Shown here: positions 1 to 6,199 of the stretch, piece by piece | Layout of the letters: every line of letters starts with the position of its first letter | Numbering within the stretch: position 1 is the first letter of the stretch | Origin: Victivallales bacterium | GTDB lineage: Bacteria; Verrucomicrobiota; Lentisphaeria; Victivallales; UBA1829 | Length of the DNA: 9,394 bases | NCBI GenBank assembly: GCA_016285335.1 | Contig: JAEEQO010000114.1 | Coordinates: forward strand, 1-9,394 | Direction: 5' to 3' | Notes under the pieces: generated by a model | The model's input: only the letters and a program-made list of their open reading frames with translations | Databases searched by the model: none | Told to the model about the DNA's origin: nothing | Position numbers and translations under genes: made by a program

Positions 1-37
1 GAAACGAGGCTACGGTGAACGGGCTTTTGCTCAACGG

Positions 38-122
38 GCGCGACTGGCGAAATTGGCAAACGCACTGGGTTTAGGTCCCAGCACCGAAAGGTTTGCGGGT
101 TCGAGTCCCGCGTCGCGCACCA
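38..122 (+). tRNA. tRNA-Leu (anticodon UAG), complete with encoded CCA
   Basis: The whole cloverleaf can be traced. The acceptor stem gcgcgac (38-44) pairs with gtcgcgc (112-118), followed by discriminator A119 and an encoded CCA at 120-122. The anticodon stem ctggg (65-69) pairs with cccag (77-81) around the 7-nt loop tttaggt, giving anticodon TAG at 72-74. There is a long variable arm (acc-gaaa-ggt), as in class II tRNAs such as Leu and Ser, and a T arm gcggg/cccgc (95-99/107-111) with loop ttcgagt. The UAG anticodon, A discriminator and long variable arm identify leucine, reading CUA and by wobble other CUN codons. Only 37 nt lie upstream, so its promoter is probably outside the window. 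Confidence 0.97.
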
Positions 123-134
123 TTTTCCAACTCA

Positions 135-156
135 AAACGGCGGTTTTCCCCCGTTT
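135..156 (+). terminator. Candidate terminator hairpin after the tRNA
   Basis: Inverted repeat AAACGG / CCGTTT (135-140/151-156) with a C-C mismatch, then GG/CC and a TTTT loop (144-147). It lies 12 nt after the tRNA CCA end. The run behind it is pyrimidine-rich (cttctccgtctgtcc, then seven T at 172-178) but is not a clean U tract next to the stem. It may instead be a processing or 3' end structure. Confidence 0.4.
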
Positions 157-270
157 CTTCTCCGTCTGTCCTTTTTTTATTTCGAGTGCCGGATCGTGCA
201 GGTGCACAAAAGGAAAAGGCTGCTCGCAGCTTGGTATGCACGACGGTGGGGTCAACCTCATTTTCTGCAC

Positions 271-301
271 AAAAAAGGACGCCCGGATGAGCCGGACGTC
301 C
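271..301 (-). terminator. Rho-independent terminator of the PPIase lipoprotein gene
   Basis: Read on the minus strand: GGACGTCCGG, loop CTCAT, CCGGGCGTCC, then TTTTTT. The 10-bp stem has one G-U wobble and is followed directly by six T (plus-strand a271-a276). It starts 32 nt past the stop codon of the minus-strand foldase gene, which makes this a textbook intrinsic terminator for that gene. Confidence 0.9.
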
Positions 302-333
302 AAAATCGGTCTTATTGAACTCGCGGGAGAAGA

Positions 334-1539
334 TCATTTCTCCGCAGGAGCTTCCTTCGCAGGGGCGAAGTCGTTGATCTTCGCGGTTTTCTCGATGGCT
401 TCGTCGAGCGTCTTGTTGAGCTCGGCCTGGGCCTTTTCCGCGGCGAGGTATTCGGTGATCTTGTCCTTGACCTTTTCAAGCGGAGTGACTTCTTCCGGGT
501 TCCGTTCGATCAGCTTGATGATGTGGTAGCCGAAGCGCGTCTTGACGGGCTTCGTGATCTGGCCTTCCTTTTCGATGGCGAACGCGGCATCCGCGAATTC
601 CTTGATCATGGCGCCGCTGCCGTCAAGCATCATGCCGTCCTTGTCGAAAGCGGGCAGCTTGCCGTTGTCGCGCTTGCCGGAGGGGCAGTCGCTCTTTTCC
701 TGAGCGAGCTTGTCGAACTGGGCGGGATCCTTCACGAGCTCTTCGTAGATGGCGTCGATCTTGACCTTGGCGTCCGCGTCGGCCTTGTCGGCGTCTTCCT
801 CTTCCTCGTCGGGCTGGATGAGGATGTGGGCGACGGTCACGCCGGCGGGCTTGGTGACGTCTTCGATGTGTTCCTCGTAGAACTTCTTCACGTCGTCGTC
901 GGAGACGTCCTTTTTCGCCTTGTCGAGGAATTCGGCGTGGACGAACTTGGACATGGCGGCGGCCTTCTGGATCTCGGTGTCTTCGGAAGTCTGCTTCATG
1001 TGGTCTTCCAGCGTGAGGCCGCGCGCCTTCAGCATCTCTTCGATCTCTTCCTTTTCGTCAGCCGGGAGCTCTTCGAATTCTTCCTTCATTTCCTTGACGA
1101 CGAATTCGGCGGACGGCTTGAACCCGGCCTTTTCGGCCAGCTTCAGCATGACGCGGTCCTTCACCATGTCGCCGATCTGCTTCTGCATGGCATGGCGGAG
1201 ACTTTCCTCACCGATGCTCTTGAAAAGATCGACCGGGAGTTCCTGGGACGTGATCTCGTCGATGATCTCCTTGCGGGGGATGGGCTCGCCGTCGACGGTG
1301 GCAACGGGATCGGGGAGGAATGCGAGGATCTCAAGAATTTCCGCCTCGGTGGCGGGCTTCATGTCAAAATCGTCGGCGTCGGCAGCCTGGGGCTGCCCGG
1401 CGGCGGCAGTGGAGGCCTGGGTCGTCGTCTGGGCGGGTTCGTCCGTCTTCTTGTCTCCGCAGGCGCTGAGGGCCGCGGCGGCGATGCCGGCGGCGAAGAA
1501 GAGCGCAAAAGCTTTTCCGGTGAGTTTCATGGCGTTCAT
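334..1539 (-). CDS. Parvulin-type peptidyl-prolyl cis-trans isomerase, lipoprotein (SurA/PrsA-like foldase)
   Basis: 401-aa extracytoplasmic folding factor. Residues 1-27 form a lipoprotein signal peptide with lipobox LSAC (Cys27 lipidated) and Gly28 at +2. Aspartate is the usual +2 inner-membrane retention residue, so outer-membrane sorting is possible. Residues about 75-225 are a charged helical SurA-N-like chaperone segment. Residues about 232-348 are a parvulin rotamase domain: VTVAHILI (234-241, His238), DCPS (284-287) and FGYHIIKL (336-343, His339). The rest is a helical, Lys/Glu-rich tail. A GTG at 1545 is in frame, but AGGAG (1549-1545) overlaps it and sits 5 nt before ATG 1539, so the ATG is chosen. 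The stop is followed by a strong terminator. The next gene on this strand (1756-3321) repeats the SurA-N-like segment, including the shared string AGFKPSA. The family is clear; which clients it folds is unknown. Confidence 0.92.
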   Translation of the reverse strand: MNAMKLTGKAFALFFAAGIAAAALSACGDKKTDEPAQTTTQASTAAAGQPQAADADDFDMKPATEAEILEILAFLPDPVATVDGEPIPRKEIIDEITSQELPVDLFKSIGEESLRHAMQKQIGDMVKDRVMLKLAEKAGFKPSAEFVVKEMKEEFEELPADEKEEIEEMLKARGLTLEDHMKQTSEDTEIQKAAAMSKFVHAEFLDKAKKDVSDDDVKKFYEEHIEDVTKPAGVTVAHILIQPDEEEEDADKADADAKVKIDAIYEELVKDPAQFDKLAQEKSDCPSGKRDNGKLPAFDKDGMMLDGSGAMIKEFADAAFAIEKEGQITKPVKTRFGYHIIKLIERNPEEVTPLEKVKDKITEYLAAEKAQAELNKTLDEAIEKTAKINDFAPAKEAPAEK

Positions 1540-1544
1540 GTTCA

Positions 1545-1549
1545 CTCCT
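1545..1549 (-). promoter_or_regulatory. Shine-Dalgarno that decides the PPIase start
   Basis: Minus strand AGGAG, 5 nt before ATG 1539. It runs into the in-frame GTG at 1545-1543, so that GTG cannot be served by this site. A further in-frame ATG at 1530 would have a 14-nt spacing. The ATG at 1539 therefore fits best. Confidence 0.8.
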
Positions 1550-1612
1550 GTTTCTGGTTATCGTTCGTTATGTATGATTGTTTGATGTGCCGGGGTTCTG
1601 CTGCCGGAGATT

Positions 1613-1631
1613 GCCGGACGGGGCGTCCGCC
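1613..1631 (-). other. GC-rich hairpin in the leader of the PPIase gene
   Basis: CGGACG (1615-1620) pairs perfectly with CGTCCG (1624-1629) around GGG, and the outer G1613-C1631 also matches across one mismatch. It lies about 75-90 nt upstream of the start codon in the presumed 5' leader. No T tract follows on either strand, so it is not a standard terminator. Function unknown. Confidence 0.4.
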
Positions 1632-1654
1632 GATCGCCTTTTTGCAAAAACGGT

Positions 1655-1688
1655 TATATACCATTAGCACCGATTCCCGCGTTTTCAA
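1655..1688 (-). promoter_or_regulatory. Weak candidate promoter for the PPIase gene
   Basis: Two overlapping readings on the minus strand. One is an extended -10 box, TGGTATATA (1663-1655). The other is TTGAAA (1688-1683), a 16-nt spacer ending in GC, and a poor -10 box TAATGG (1666-1661). Neither matches the strong pattern of the other three promoters in the window, so the exact start is uncertain. Transcription from the upstream thioredoxin gene could also contribute. Confidence 0.35.
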
Positions 1689-1689
1689 A

Positions 1690-1728
1690 CCGGAAACCCG
1701 ACTTTTTTCGGGAAAGTTTGGATTCCGG
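1690..1728 (-). terminator. Two-tier inverted repeat, possible weak terminator of the thioredoxin/SurA-N gene
   Basis: Outer arms CCGGAA (1690-1695) and TTCCGG (1723-1728) enclose a second hairpin, CCCGA (1697-1701) / TCGGG (1708-1712) with a 6-nt loop. It sits 28 nt past the stop of the 1756-3321 gene. On the minus strand only a short TTT follows, so termination would be inefficient and some readthrough into the PPIase gene is possible. Confidence 0.35.
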
Positions 1729-1755
1729 CAGGTTTGCGGGGTGCGGATGCGGGCG

Positions 1756-3321
1756 TTATTTCTTCTCGTTGCCGGCCTTCTCCGGTTTCCAGTATTTGAC
1801 GGTGTTGCGGATCGCCTCGACCTCCTTGTCGAGCTCGATGGCCTTTTCGGGGGCCTTCGATTTCACGAGCTCGTCCAGGACCTTAGCCTTCTCGTCGTCG
1901 AATTTGCCGGGGAACTGCGCCCGGTTGGCGTCGTAGAACTCCTTGACGTCGGCGTCCTTGATGTCCTTCTTCGCCGCGTTTTCCGCGTGTTCGTTCACGA
2001 AGAGCTGCATGGCGGTCTGCTTCTGGATCGCCTCGATGGCGGCGAGCTTGGCGACCTGTTCCTCCAGCGTGACGCCCTGCGCCTTCAGGCCTTCTTCCAG
2101 CGTCTTGCGCTCTTCGGCGGGGATGCCGTCGAGCTCCTTCATCACGGAGTCCTTCACGAGCTGCGCGGACGGCTTGAATCCGGCCTTCTGCGCGAGGTAG
2201 AGCAGGATGGCGTCGTCGAGGTTCGCCTGGATCATCGTGCCGACGGATTCGGGCGTGATGCGCTTGCAGTCGCTTTCGGTCGGCTCCTGGTCGAAGATCT
2301 CCTTCAAGAGCTCGTCCTTCGTGAGCTTCAGGTCCTCGTATTCCACGAGCATGTCGGGCAGGTAGGCGAACTGCGCCTTCAGCTGGTCCATCGTAACGGG
2401 CTTGCCTTTGCCGTCAAGGATGTCCTGGACCCGGTCGATGTAATCCTTCGCGTAGCCGGAGATGGAGCCGAGCTTGGTCTCGCCGTCGGACGCCAGCACG
2501 ACGGTGTGGGGATAACCCTCGGCATTGAACTTCTCGGCGAGCTCGGCATTCTGCTTCTTCAGCGCTTCGGGCTGTTCGATTTCCTGCGGGAAGTCGAGTT
2601 CGACCAGCACGAGCTTCTTCGAGAAGTCCTTGAACTCGTCGCCGTCCAGCACGTCCGCGTGCAGGCGCTTGCGCCAGATGCACCAGTCTGACCCGGTGAA
2701 GAACATCAGAATGGGCTTCTTCTCCTTGGCGGCCTGTTTCTTCGCCGCCTCGAAGTCGGTCAGCCACGCGAGCTCTTCCCCGACTTCATCAGCGGCCGCT
2801 TCTCCGGATTTTTTTTTTGCAGCGGCCGAGTCTTTTTTCACGGCCTTTTTCAAGCTCTTCATCAGGTCGGAGTCGTAGCCTTCCGTCCGGTCGAGCTCCT
2901 TTTCGCCGTCGGAGGCAAGGAGCACCACGGTCGGGTAGCCGCTGACCTTGAACTTTTTGCCAAGCTCGGCGTTCTGCTTCTTCAGCGCTTCGGACTGTTC
3001 CTTGGCGCGCGGGAAGTCGAGCTCGACCAGGACCAGGCCGTCCTTGGCGAAATCCTGGAATTCACTCTTGTCGAGGACATCTTCATGAAGCTTCTTGCAC
3101 CAGCCGCACCAGTCGGACCCGGTGAAGAACATCAGGATGGGCTTCTTCTGTTCTGCGGCCTGCTTCTTCGCCGCCTCGAAATCGGTCAGCCAGACGACCT
3201 CGGCCTTCTTCGCCGCCTCTTTCGCCTCGGCGGCGGGTTTTGCGTCGGCGGCGTTCAGGGCGGCCCCTGCGAAAAGCGGTCCGCAGAGCGCGGCCGCGAG
3301 GATCAGTTCAAAATGCTTCAT
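1756..3321 (-). CDS. Secreted tandem-thioredoxin protein fused to a SurA-N-like chaperone domain
   Basis: 521 aa. Residues 1-24 form a signal peptide (likely cleavage LNA-A at 24/25), so the protein should be periplasmic or outward facing. Residues 44-160 are a DUF255/DsbD-gamma-like thioredoxin domain with WCGWC (C72, C75) and cis-Pro130 in SGYPTVV. A Lys/Ala linker at 161-183 contains an A10 tract. Residues 186-301 are a second, closely related thioredoxin domain in which the motif is WCIWR (C214, R217), so the resolving cysteine is lost; Pro271 is kept. Residues about 320-470 resemble the SurA-N-like segment of the neighbouring PPIase (shared AGFKPSA and DVKEFYD/DVKKFYE). No parvulin domain follows, only about 50 charged residues. 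GGAGG (3336-3332) lies 10 nt before the ATG. Thiol chemistry is plausible for domain 1; domain 2 could at most form mixed disulfides or act as a binding module. Physiological substrate unknown. Confidence 0.85.
   Translation of the reverse strand: MKHFELILAAALCGPLFAGAALNAADAKPAAEAKEAAKKAEVVWLTDFEAAKKQAAEQKKPILMFFTGSDWCGWCKKLHEDVLDKSEFQDFAKDGLVLVELDFPRAKEQSEALKKQNAELGKKFKVSGYPTVVLLASDGEKELDRTEGYDSDLMKSLKKAVKKDSAAAKKKSGEAAADEVGEELAWLTDFEAAKKQAAKEKKPILMFFTGSDWCIWRKRLHADVLDGDEFKDFSKKLVLVELDFPQEIEQPEALKKQNAELAEKFNAEGYPHTVVLASDGETKLGSISGYAKDYIDRVQDILDGKGKPVTMDQLKAQFAYLPDMLVEYEDLKLTKDELLKEIFDQEPTESDCKRITPESVGTMIQANLDDAILLYLAQKAGFKPSAQLVKDSVMKELDGIPAEERKTLEEGLKAQGVTLEEQVAKLAAIEAIQKQTAMQLFVNEHAENAAKKDIKDADVKEFYDANRAQFPGKFDDEKAKVLDELVKSKAPEKAIELDKEVEAIRNTVKYWKPEKAGNEKK
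2419..2766 (-). repeat. Second copy of the internal thioredoxin duplication (CIWR copy)
   Basis: Codons 186-301 repeat codons 44-160 with an offset of 142 codons (426 nt), falling to 141 codons (423 nt) after a one-codon difference near the cis-Pro. The copies are nearly identical in DNA over several stretches: around 2690-2722 versus 3116-3148 there is one mismatch within 33 nt, and around 2541-2576 versus 2964-2999 there are only two. This suggests recent duplication or gene conversion. Confidence 0.85.
2809..2818 (-). repeat. A10 homopolymer in the inter-thioredoxin linker
   Basis: Ten consecutive T on the plus strand, read as GCA AAA AAA AAA (Ala168-Lys169-171) in the minus-strand gene. 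Gain of one A would stop translation at a TGA at 2791-2789, giving a protein of about 177 aa. Loss of one A would stop at a TGA at 2762-2760, giving about 186 aa. Both products would keep the signal peptide and only the first thioredoxin domain. Confidence 0.9.
2845..3192 (-). repeat. First copy of the internal thioredoxin duplication (CGWC copy)
   Basis: Codons 44-159 of the thioredoxin/SurA-N gene. This copy keeps the canonical two-cysteine site. Copy 2 has ATC for GGC and CGC for TGC at the matching codons. Confidence 0.85.
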
Positions 3322-3377
3322 AGGTATGCGACCTCCATAACAGGTGGATGAAAAACAAAAAAAGAAACAAACTTAAT

Positions 3378-3406
3378 ATTATAGCATTAGACAATGAAAA
3401 ATGCAA
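3378..3406 (-). promoter_or_regulatory. Strong sigma70-type promoter of the thioredoxin/SurA-N gene
   Basis: Minus strand TTGCAT (3406-3401), 17-nt spacer ending in GC, consensus TATAAT (3383-3378). Transcription should start near 3371, leaving a T-rich leader of about 50 nt before ATG 3321 with the GGAGG site near its end. Confidence 0.85.
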
Positions 3407-3525
3407 ATCTGTTCCCGTTCTTCTTTGAAAAATAACTTGCCCACGTTCCGATGCCGCTTGCGGCGAATCCGATGGCGGAATGAACGGTTCCGGCTGGAAA
3501 AAACGGAAAACTGTCCGAAAAACTC

Positions 3526-3554
3526 TTGCAATCGCGTGATTTCCGCGCTATAGT
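3526..3554 (+). promoter_or_regulatory. Strong sigma70-type promoter of the GH127 gene
   Basis: TTGCAA (3526-3531), 17-nt spacer ending in GC, TATAGT (3549-3554). The predicted start is near 3561, giving an 80-nt leader. A-rich DNA at 3498-3522 lies just upstream of the -35 box. Confidence 0.85.
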
Positions 3555-3586
3555 ATTGCATCATTTCATTTTGAAGCCGAATCAAC

Positions 3587-3618
3587 GCCGGACGCCGTTC
3601 CCCTGTGCCGCGTCCGGC
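3587..3618 (+). promoter_or_regulatory. Leader hairpin before the GH127 gene
   Basis: GCCGGACGC (3587-3595) pairs perfectly with GCGTCCGGC (3610-3618), a 9-bp GC-rich stem around a 14-nt loop in the predicted 5' leader. It ends 11 nt before the GAGGA ribosome site (3630-3634). There is no T tract, so it is not a terminator. It could stabilise the mRNA or modulate translation, but no known riboswitch or RNA family is recognised. Confidence 0.45.
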
Positions 3619-3640
3619 ACTGCGAAAATGAGGATGCCGC

Positions 3641-6103
3641 ATGAAAAAATCCAGTCTCGCCTTGTCCGCCGCCGCTCTGTGCTGCGCCGGGATCGTCTGT
3701 GAAGCCGCCGATTTTCCGATCCCCGGGAAAACGGAGGGAGCCGGCGCCGAAAAGTACAAGTCCGTCGCGTGCGTTCCGGTCGAATACGTGAAGCTCACGA
3801 ACGGCCCGCTCGCCGACCGCCAGAAGCTCAACAACCACTACATCGCGTACACGATCAAGCCGGACCGCCTGCTGGAGCCGTTCCGCATTCAGGCGGGGCT
3901 GCCGAAGAAGGCCGACCGCTACGACGGCTGGGAGGACGGACAGCTCTCCGGTCACGCCATGGGGCATTACCTCTCCGCGCTGGCGTACGTGTATTCGATT
4001 ACGAAGGACGAACAGGCGAAGAAGCAGGCCGTGTACGTGGTGGACGAGATCGCGAAGATGCAGGCCGCCGATCCCGACGGCTATGCGTTCCCCGTCCCGA
4101 AAAAGACGTTCACGCAGCTCCGCGACAACCAGGTCCAGGCGCAGCCGTTCAACCTGAACGGCATCTGGTCGCCGTTCTATTCCCTGCACAAGCTCTTCGC
4201 CGGACTCCGCGACGTGTATCACCTGATGGAATACCCGAAGGCGCTTGAGGCGGAACAGAAGCTCGGCGATTTCGTGATCTCCGTGGTCTCCCCGCTCACG
4301 CCGGAAAACGACCAGCGCATGCTTTCCTGCGAGTTCGGCGGCATGGACGAGGTCCTGGCCGACCTCACTGCCGACACCGGCGAGAAAAAATACCTCGACT
4401 GCGCCATGAAGTATTTCTACCACCAGGCGCTCATGGACCCGCTGAGCCGCGGGCAGGACATCCTGACCGGGCGGCACGGCAACACCATGATCCCGGAAAT
4501 GACCGGCATGGGCCGCATCTACGAACTCACAGGCGACAAAAAGTACCGCGACATCGCCGAATTCTTCTATGACCGCGTGGCGAACCACCGCAGCTACGCC
4601 ACCGGCGGACACGGCGACGGCGAGTATTTCTTCAACGTCGGCGACGACGCGAAGCACCTGTCCAGCCACACGACCGAGTCGTGCAACTGCTACAACATGC
4701 TGAAGCTCGCCAAGCTCGTCTACGAGTGGAAACCGTCCGCCGCGGTCATGGATTTCGCCGAGCGTGTGACGCTGAACCATGTGGCGTCCGTGATCCGTCC
4801 CGACCGCGAGGGTGCGTATTGCTACTTCCAGCCGCTCGCGTCCGTCGCCGTGAAGAACTTCTCCACCAGCGAACACGTCTGGACGTGCTGCGTCGGCACC
4901 GGGCTTGAAAACCCGGGGCGCTACGGCGAGCTGGTCGCGGCCGGCAAGAAGGGCGAACTGTTCCTGAACCAGTTCTGGGACGCGGACGTCATGCTCGACG
5001 GCCTCCAGTGGCTGACCGTGATCGGAAAATATCCGCCGCCGAACGGCATCATGTACCGGGTCGATATGACCCCGCGCAAACGCCTGTCCGTTTCCGGCGG
5101 ATTCCCGTACGCGCAGAACGTGACGGTGAAGGTGTTCCCCGGCGAGGGCTCGACCGCCGATTTCACGCTGAAGATCCGCAAGCCGTACTGGAGCCCGGAT
5201 ATGACGCTGAAAGTGAACGGCGAGCCAGTTTCCGCGACCGCGGGCGACGACGGCTACATCGCCGTCAAACGCACATGGAAGGAAGGCGACGCCGTGACCA
5301 TCGGTTTCGATTTCCGACTGCGCGCGGTCCCCATGACCGACAAGCCCGGCGATCCCGTTTGCCTCATGTACGGCCCCTTCGTGCTCGCGGGCATCGTCCC
5401 GCCCGATCCGGCGAATCCGGGGGCGCGCGCCTGGCGCAACGACGGGCAGAGCTACGAAACGCCGCCCGTGATGGTGGCGGAGAGCGTGGAGGACCTGATC
5501 TCGAAGCTCACGCCCGCGGACGGATTCGCTCACTTCAGGAGCGATGGCCTGATCTATCCGAAGGACCTCGAGTTCCGCCCGCTCATGGACCTTATGGATG
5601 AACACTACGCGGTGTATTTCAACCGGTTCAGCAAGGCGCAATGGGACGCCGAAGGATCCGACGTCATCAGCCGCGTCCGCCTCGAAATGGGCAACAGCCG
5701 CCGCCTCGTCGACGAGATCGACCCCGGCTATCAGCAGTCCGAGATCGACCATAAGGTCGTGACCGGCGACACGCAGGCACGCGCCGGCATGGACGGCAGC
5801 CGGTTCCGTTTCGCGCCCGCCGGGACCTCGTTCGAGTACACCGTGTCGAACCTGCCTTCCGGCGAGCCGCTGACGCTGACCGTGACGATGTCCGGCCGCA
5901 ACACCGCGCTGAAGATCGTGTGCGGCGGCAGGGAGATCTTCTCCGAGGATGTGAACACCGAACGCGGCCAGAGCGTCGACAAGACGATCCCGATCCCCGC
6001 GGATGCGGTCGCCGCCGACGGCACGGCGAAGCTCGTGTTCAGCGGCGCCAACGGCAAGGCTTCTCCGCAGCTCACCAAGATTCGCGTGATGCGGACGAAG
6101 TGA
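3641..6103 (+). CDS. Secreted GH127/GH146-type glycoside hydrolase (beta-L-arabinofuranosidase-like, DUF1680)
   Basis: 820 aa, probably periplasmic or secreted: the signal peptide is 1-22 (cleavage CEA-A). The catalytic (alpha/alpha)6 part spans about 45-430. In characterised GH127 (HypBA1) a Glu and three Cys bind zinc, one Cys is the nucleophile and another Glu is the acid/base. Matching residues here are E346 and C348 in TTESCNCYNM, the pair C416-C417 in VWTCCVGTG (C416 as presumed nucleophile), and E328 in GGHGDGEYFF (presumed acid/base). The CNxYNMLKL context recalls the GH146 branch. A beta-sandwich follows (about 430-590), then a DUF4986-like segment (about 610-670, DEHYAVYFNRFS) and a DUF6805-like beta domain (about 690-817). 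GAGGA lies 6 nt before the ATG. It stands alone with its own promoter and terminator, and no transporter or regulator is adjacent. The family is clear; arabinose specificity is inferred, since DUF1680 members act on several sugars. Confidence 0.92.
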   Translation: MKKSSLALSAAALCCAGIVCEAADFPIPGKTEGAGAEKYKSVACVPVEYVKLTNGPLADRQKLNNHYIAYTIKPDRLLEPFRIQAGLPKKADRYDGWEDGQLSGHAMGHYLSALAYVYSITKDEQAKKQAVYVVDEIAKMQAADPDGYAFPVPKKTFTQLRDNQVQAQPFNLNGIWSPFYSLHKLFAGLRDVYHLMEYPKALEAEQKLGDFVISVVSPLTPENDQRMLSCEFGGMDEVLADLTADTGEKKYLDCAMKYFYHQALMDPLSRGQDILTGRHGNTMIPEMTGMGRIYELTGDKKYRDIAEFFYDRVANHRSYATGGHGDGEYFFNVGDDAKHLSSHTTESCNCYNMLKLAKLVYEWKPSAAVMDFAERVTLNHVASVIRPDREGAYCYFQPLASVAVKNFSTSEHVWTCCVGTGLENPGRYGELVAAGKKGELFLNQFWDADVMLDGLQWLTVIGKYPPPNGIMYRVDMTPRKRLSVSGGFPYAQNVTVKVFPGEGSTADFTLKIRKPYWSPDMTLKVNGEPVSATAGDDGYIAVKRTWKEGDAVTIGFDFRLRAVPMTDKPGDPVCLMYGPFVLAGIVPPDPANPGARAWRNDGQSYETPPVMVAESVEDLISKLTPADGFAHFRSDGLIYPKDLEFRPLMDLMDEHYAVYFNRFSKAQWDAEGSDVISRVRLEMGNSRRLVDEIDPGYQQSEIDHKVVTGDTQARAGMDGSRFRFAPAGTSFEYTVSNLPSGEPLTLTVTMSGRNTALKIVCGGREIFSEDVNTERGQSVDKTIPIPADAVAADGTAKLVFSGANGKASPQLTKIRVMRTK

Positions 6104-6133
6104 CCGAGCTTCAAACTTGTACGAAAAACCTCC

Positions 6134-6166
6134 GCCGGGCTGTGTTTTTTCACGGTCCGGCATTTT
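6134..6166 (+). terminator. Rho-independent terminator of the GH127 gene
   Basis: GCCGGGCTGTG (6134-6144) pairs with CACGGTCCGGC (6151-6161) over 11 bp with two G-U wobbles and a TTTTTT loop, followed by ATTTTCG. It lies 30 nt past the stop. CGAAAA at 6122-6127 can pair with the TTTTCG tail, so the structure is partly symmetric. No minus-strand gene nearby would use it. Confidence 0.8.
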
Positions 6167-6199
6167 CGTTTCCGGCTGTCCGTTTCATCGGGACGGTAG

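Larger units (their letters stand above)
3322..3640. other. Divergent intergenic promoter region
   Basis: This 319-nt non-coding stretch separates the minus-strand thioredoxin/SurA-N gene from the plus-strand GH127 gene. It holds one strong promoter for each direction, with -10 boxes about 166 nt apart. Between them are a small perfect hairpin GCCGC-TT-GCGGC (3453-3464) and short A tracts (3498-3503, 3507-3510, 3518-3522) just upstream of the GH127 -35 box, which may act as an UP element. No operator palindrome was clear enough to name a regulator. Confidence 0.6.

Noticed and set aside
170..270. Short inverted repeats (GTGCA-GG-TGCAC and CGTGCA...TGCACG) between tRNA and terminator
   Set aside because: Stems of 5-6 bp without conserved context. 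They could be chance and do not match an attachment site or repeat family I know. No integrase is nearby, so a tRNA-linked island is not supported.
53..529. 158-aa plus-strand frame starting inside the tRNA
   Set aside because: It begins in the tRNA, crosses a terminator and runs antisense into the PPIase gene. The Ser/Phe-rich product looks non-coding.
1540..1545. GTG start for the PPIase, two codons longer
   Set aside because: The AGGAG site overlaps this GTG; ATG 1539 has a proper 5-nt spacing.
523..2691. 722-aa plus-strand open frame across the PPIase and thioredoxin genes
   Set aside because: It is codon-register antisense to two clear minus-strand genes with signal peptides, domains, ribosome sites and a terminator. 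The frame is open because the real genes lack TTA, CTA and TCA codons. Its product is low-complexity Leu/Val/Gly/Asp-rich.
1756..3321. DsbA, DsbC or DsbE assignment for the thioredoxin protein
   Set aside because: The tandem layout, the FFTGSDWCGWC context and the SurA-N-like C-terminal part do not fit those families. No specific Dsb symbol is justified.
3566..6163. 865-aa minus-strand open frame over the GH127 gene
   Set aside because: Exact codon-register antisense of a well-supported enzyme gene. Its His/Arg/Val/Ala-rich product has no recognisable domain.
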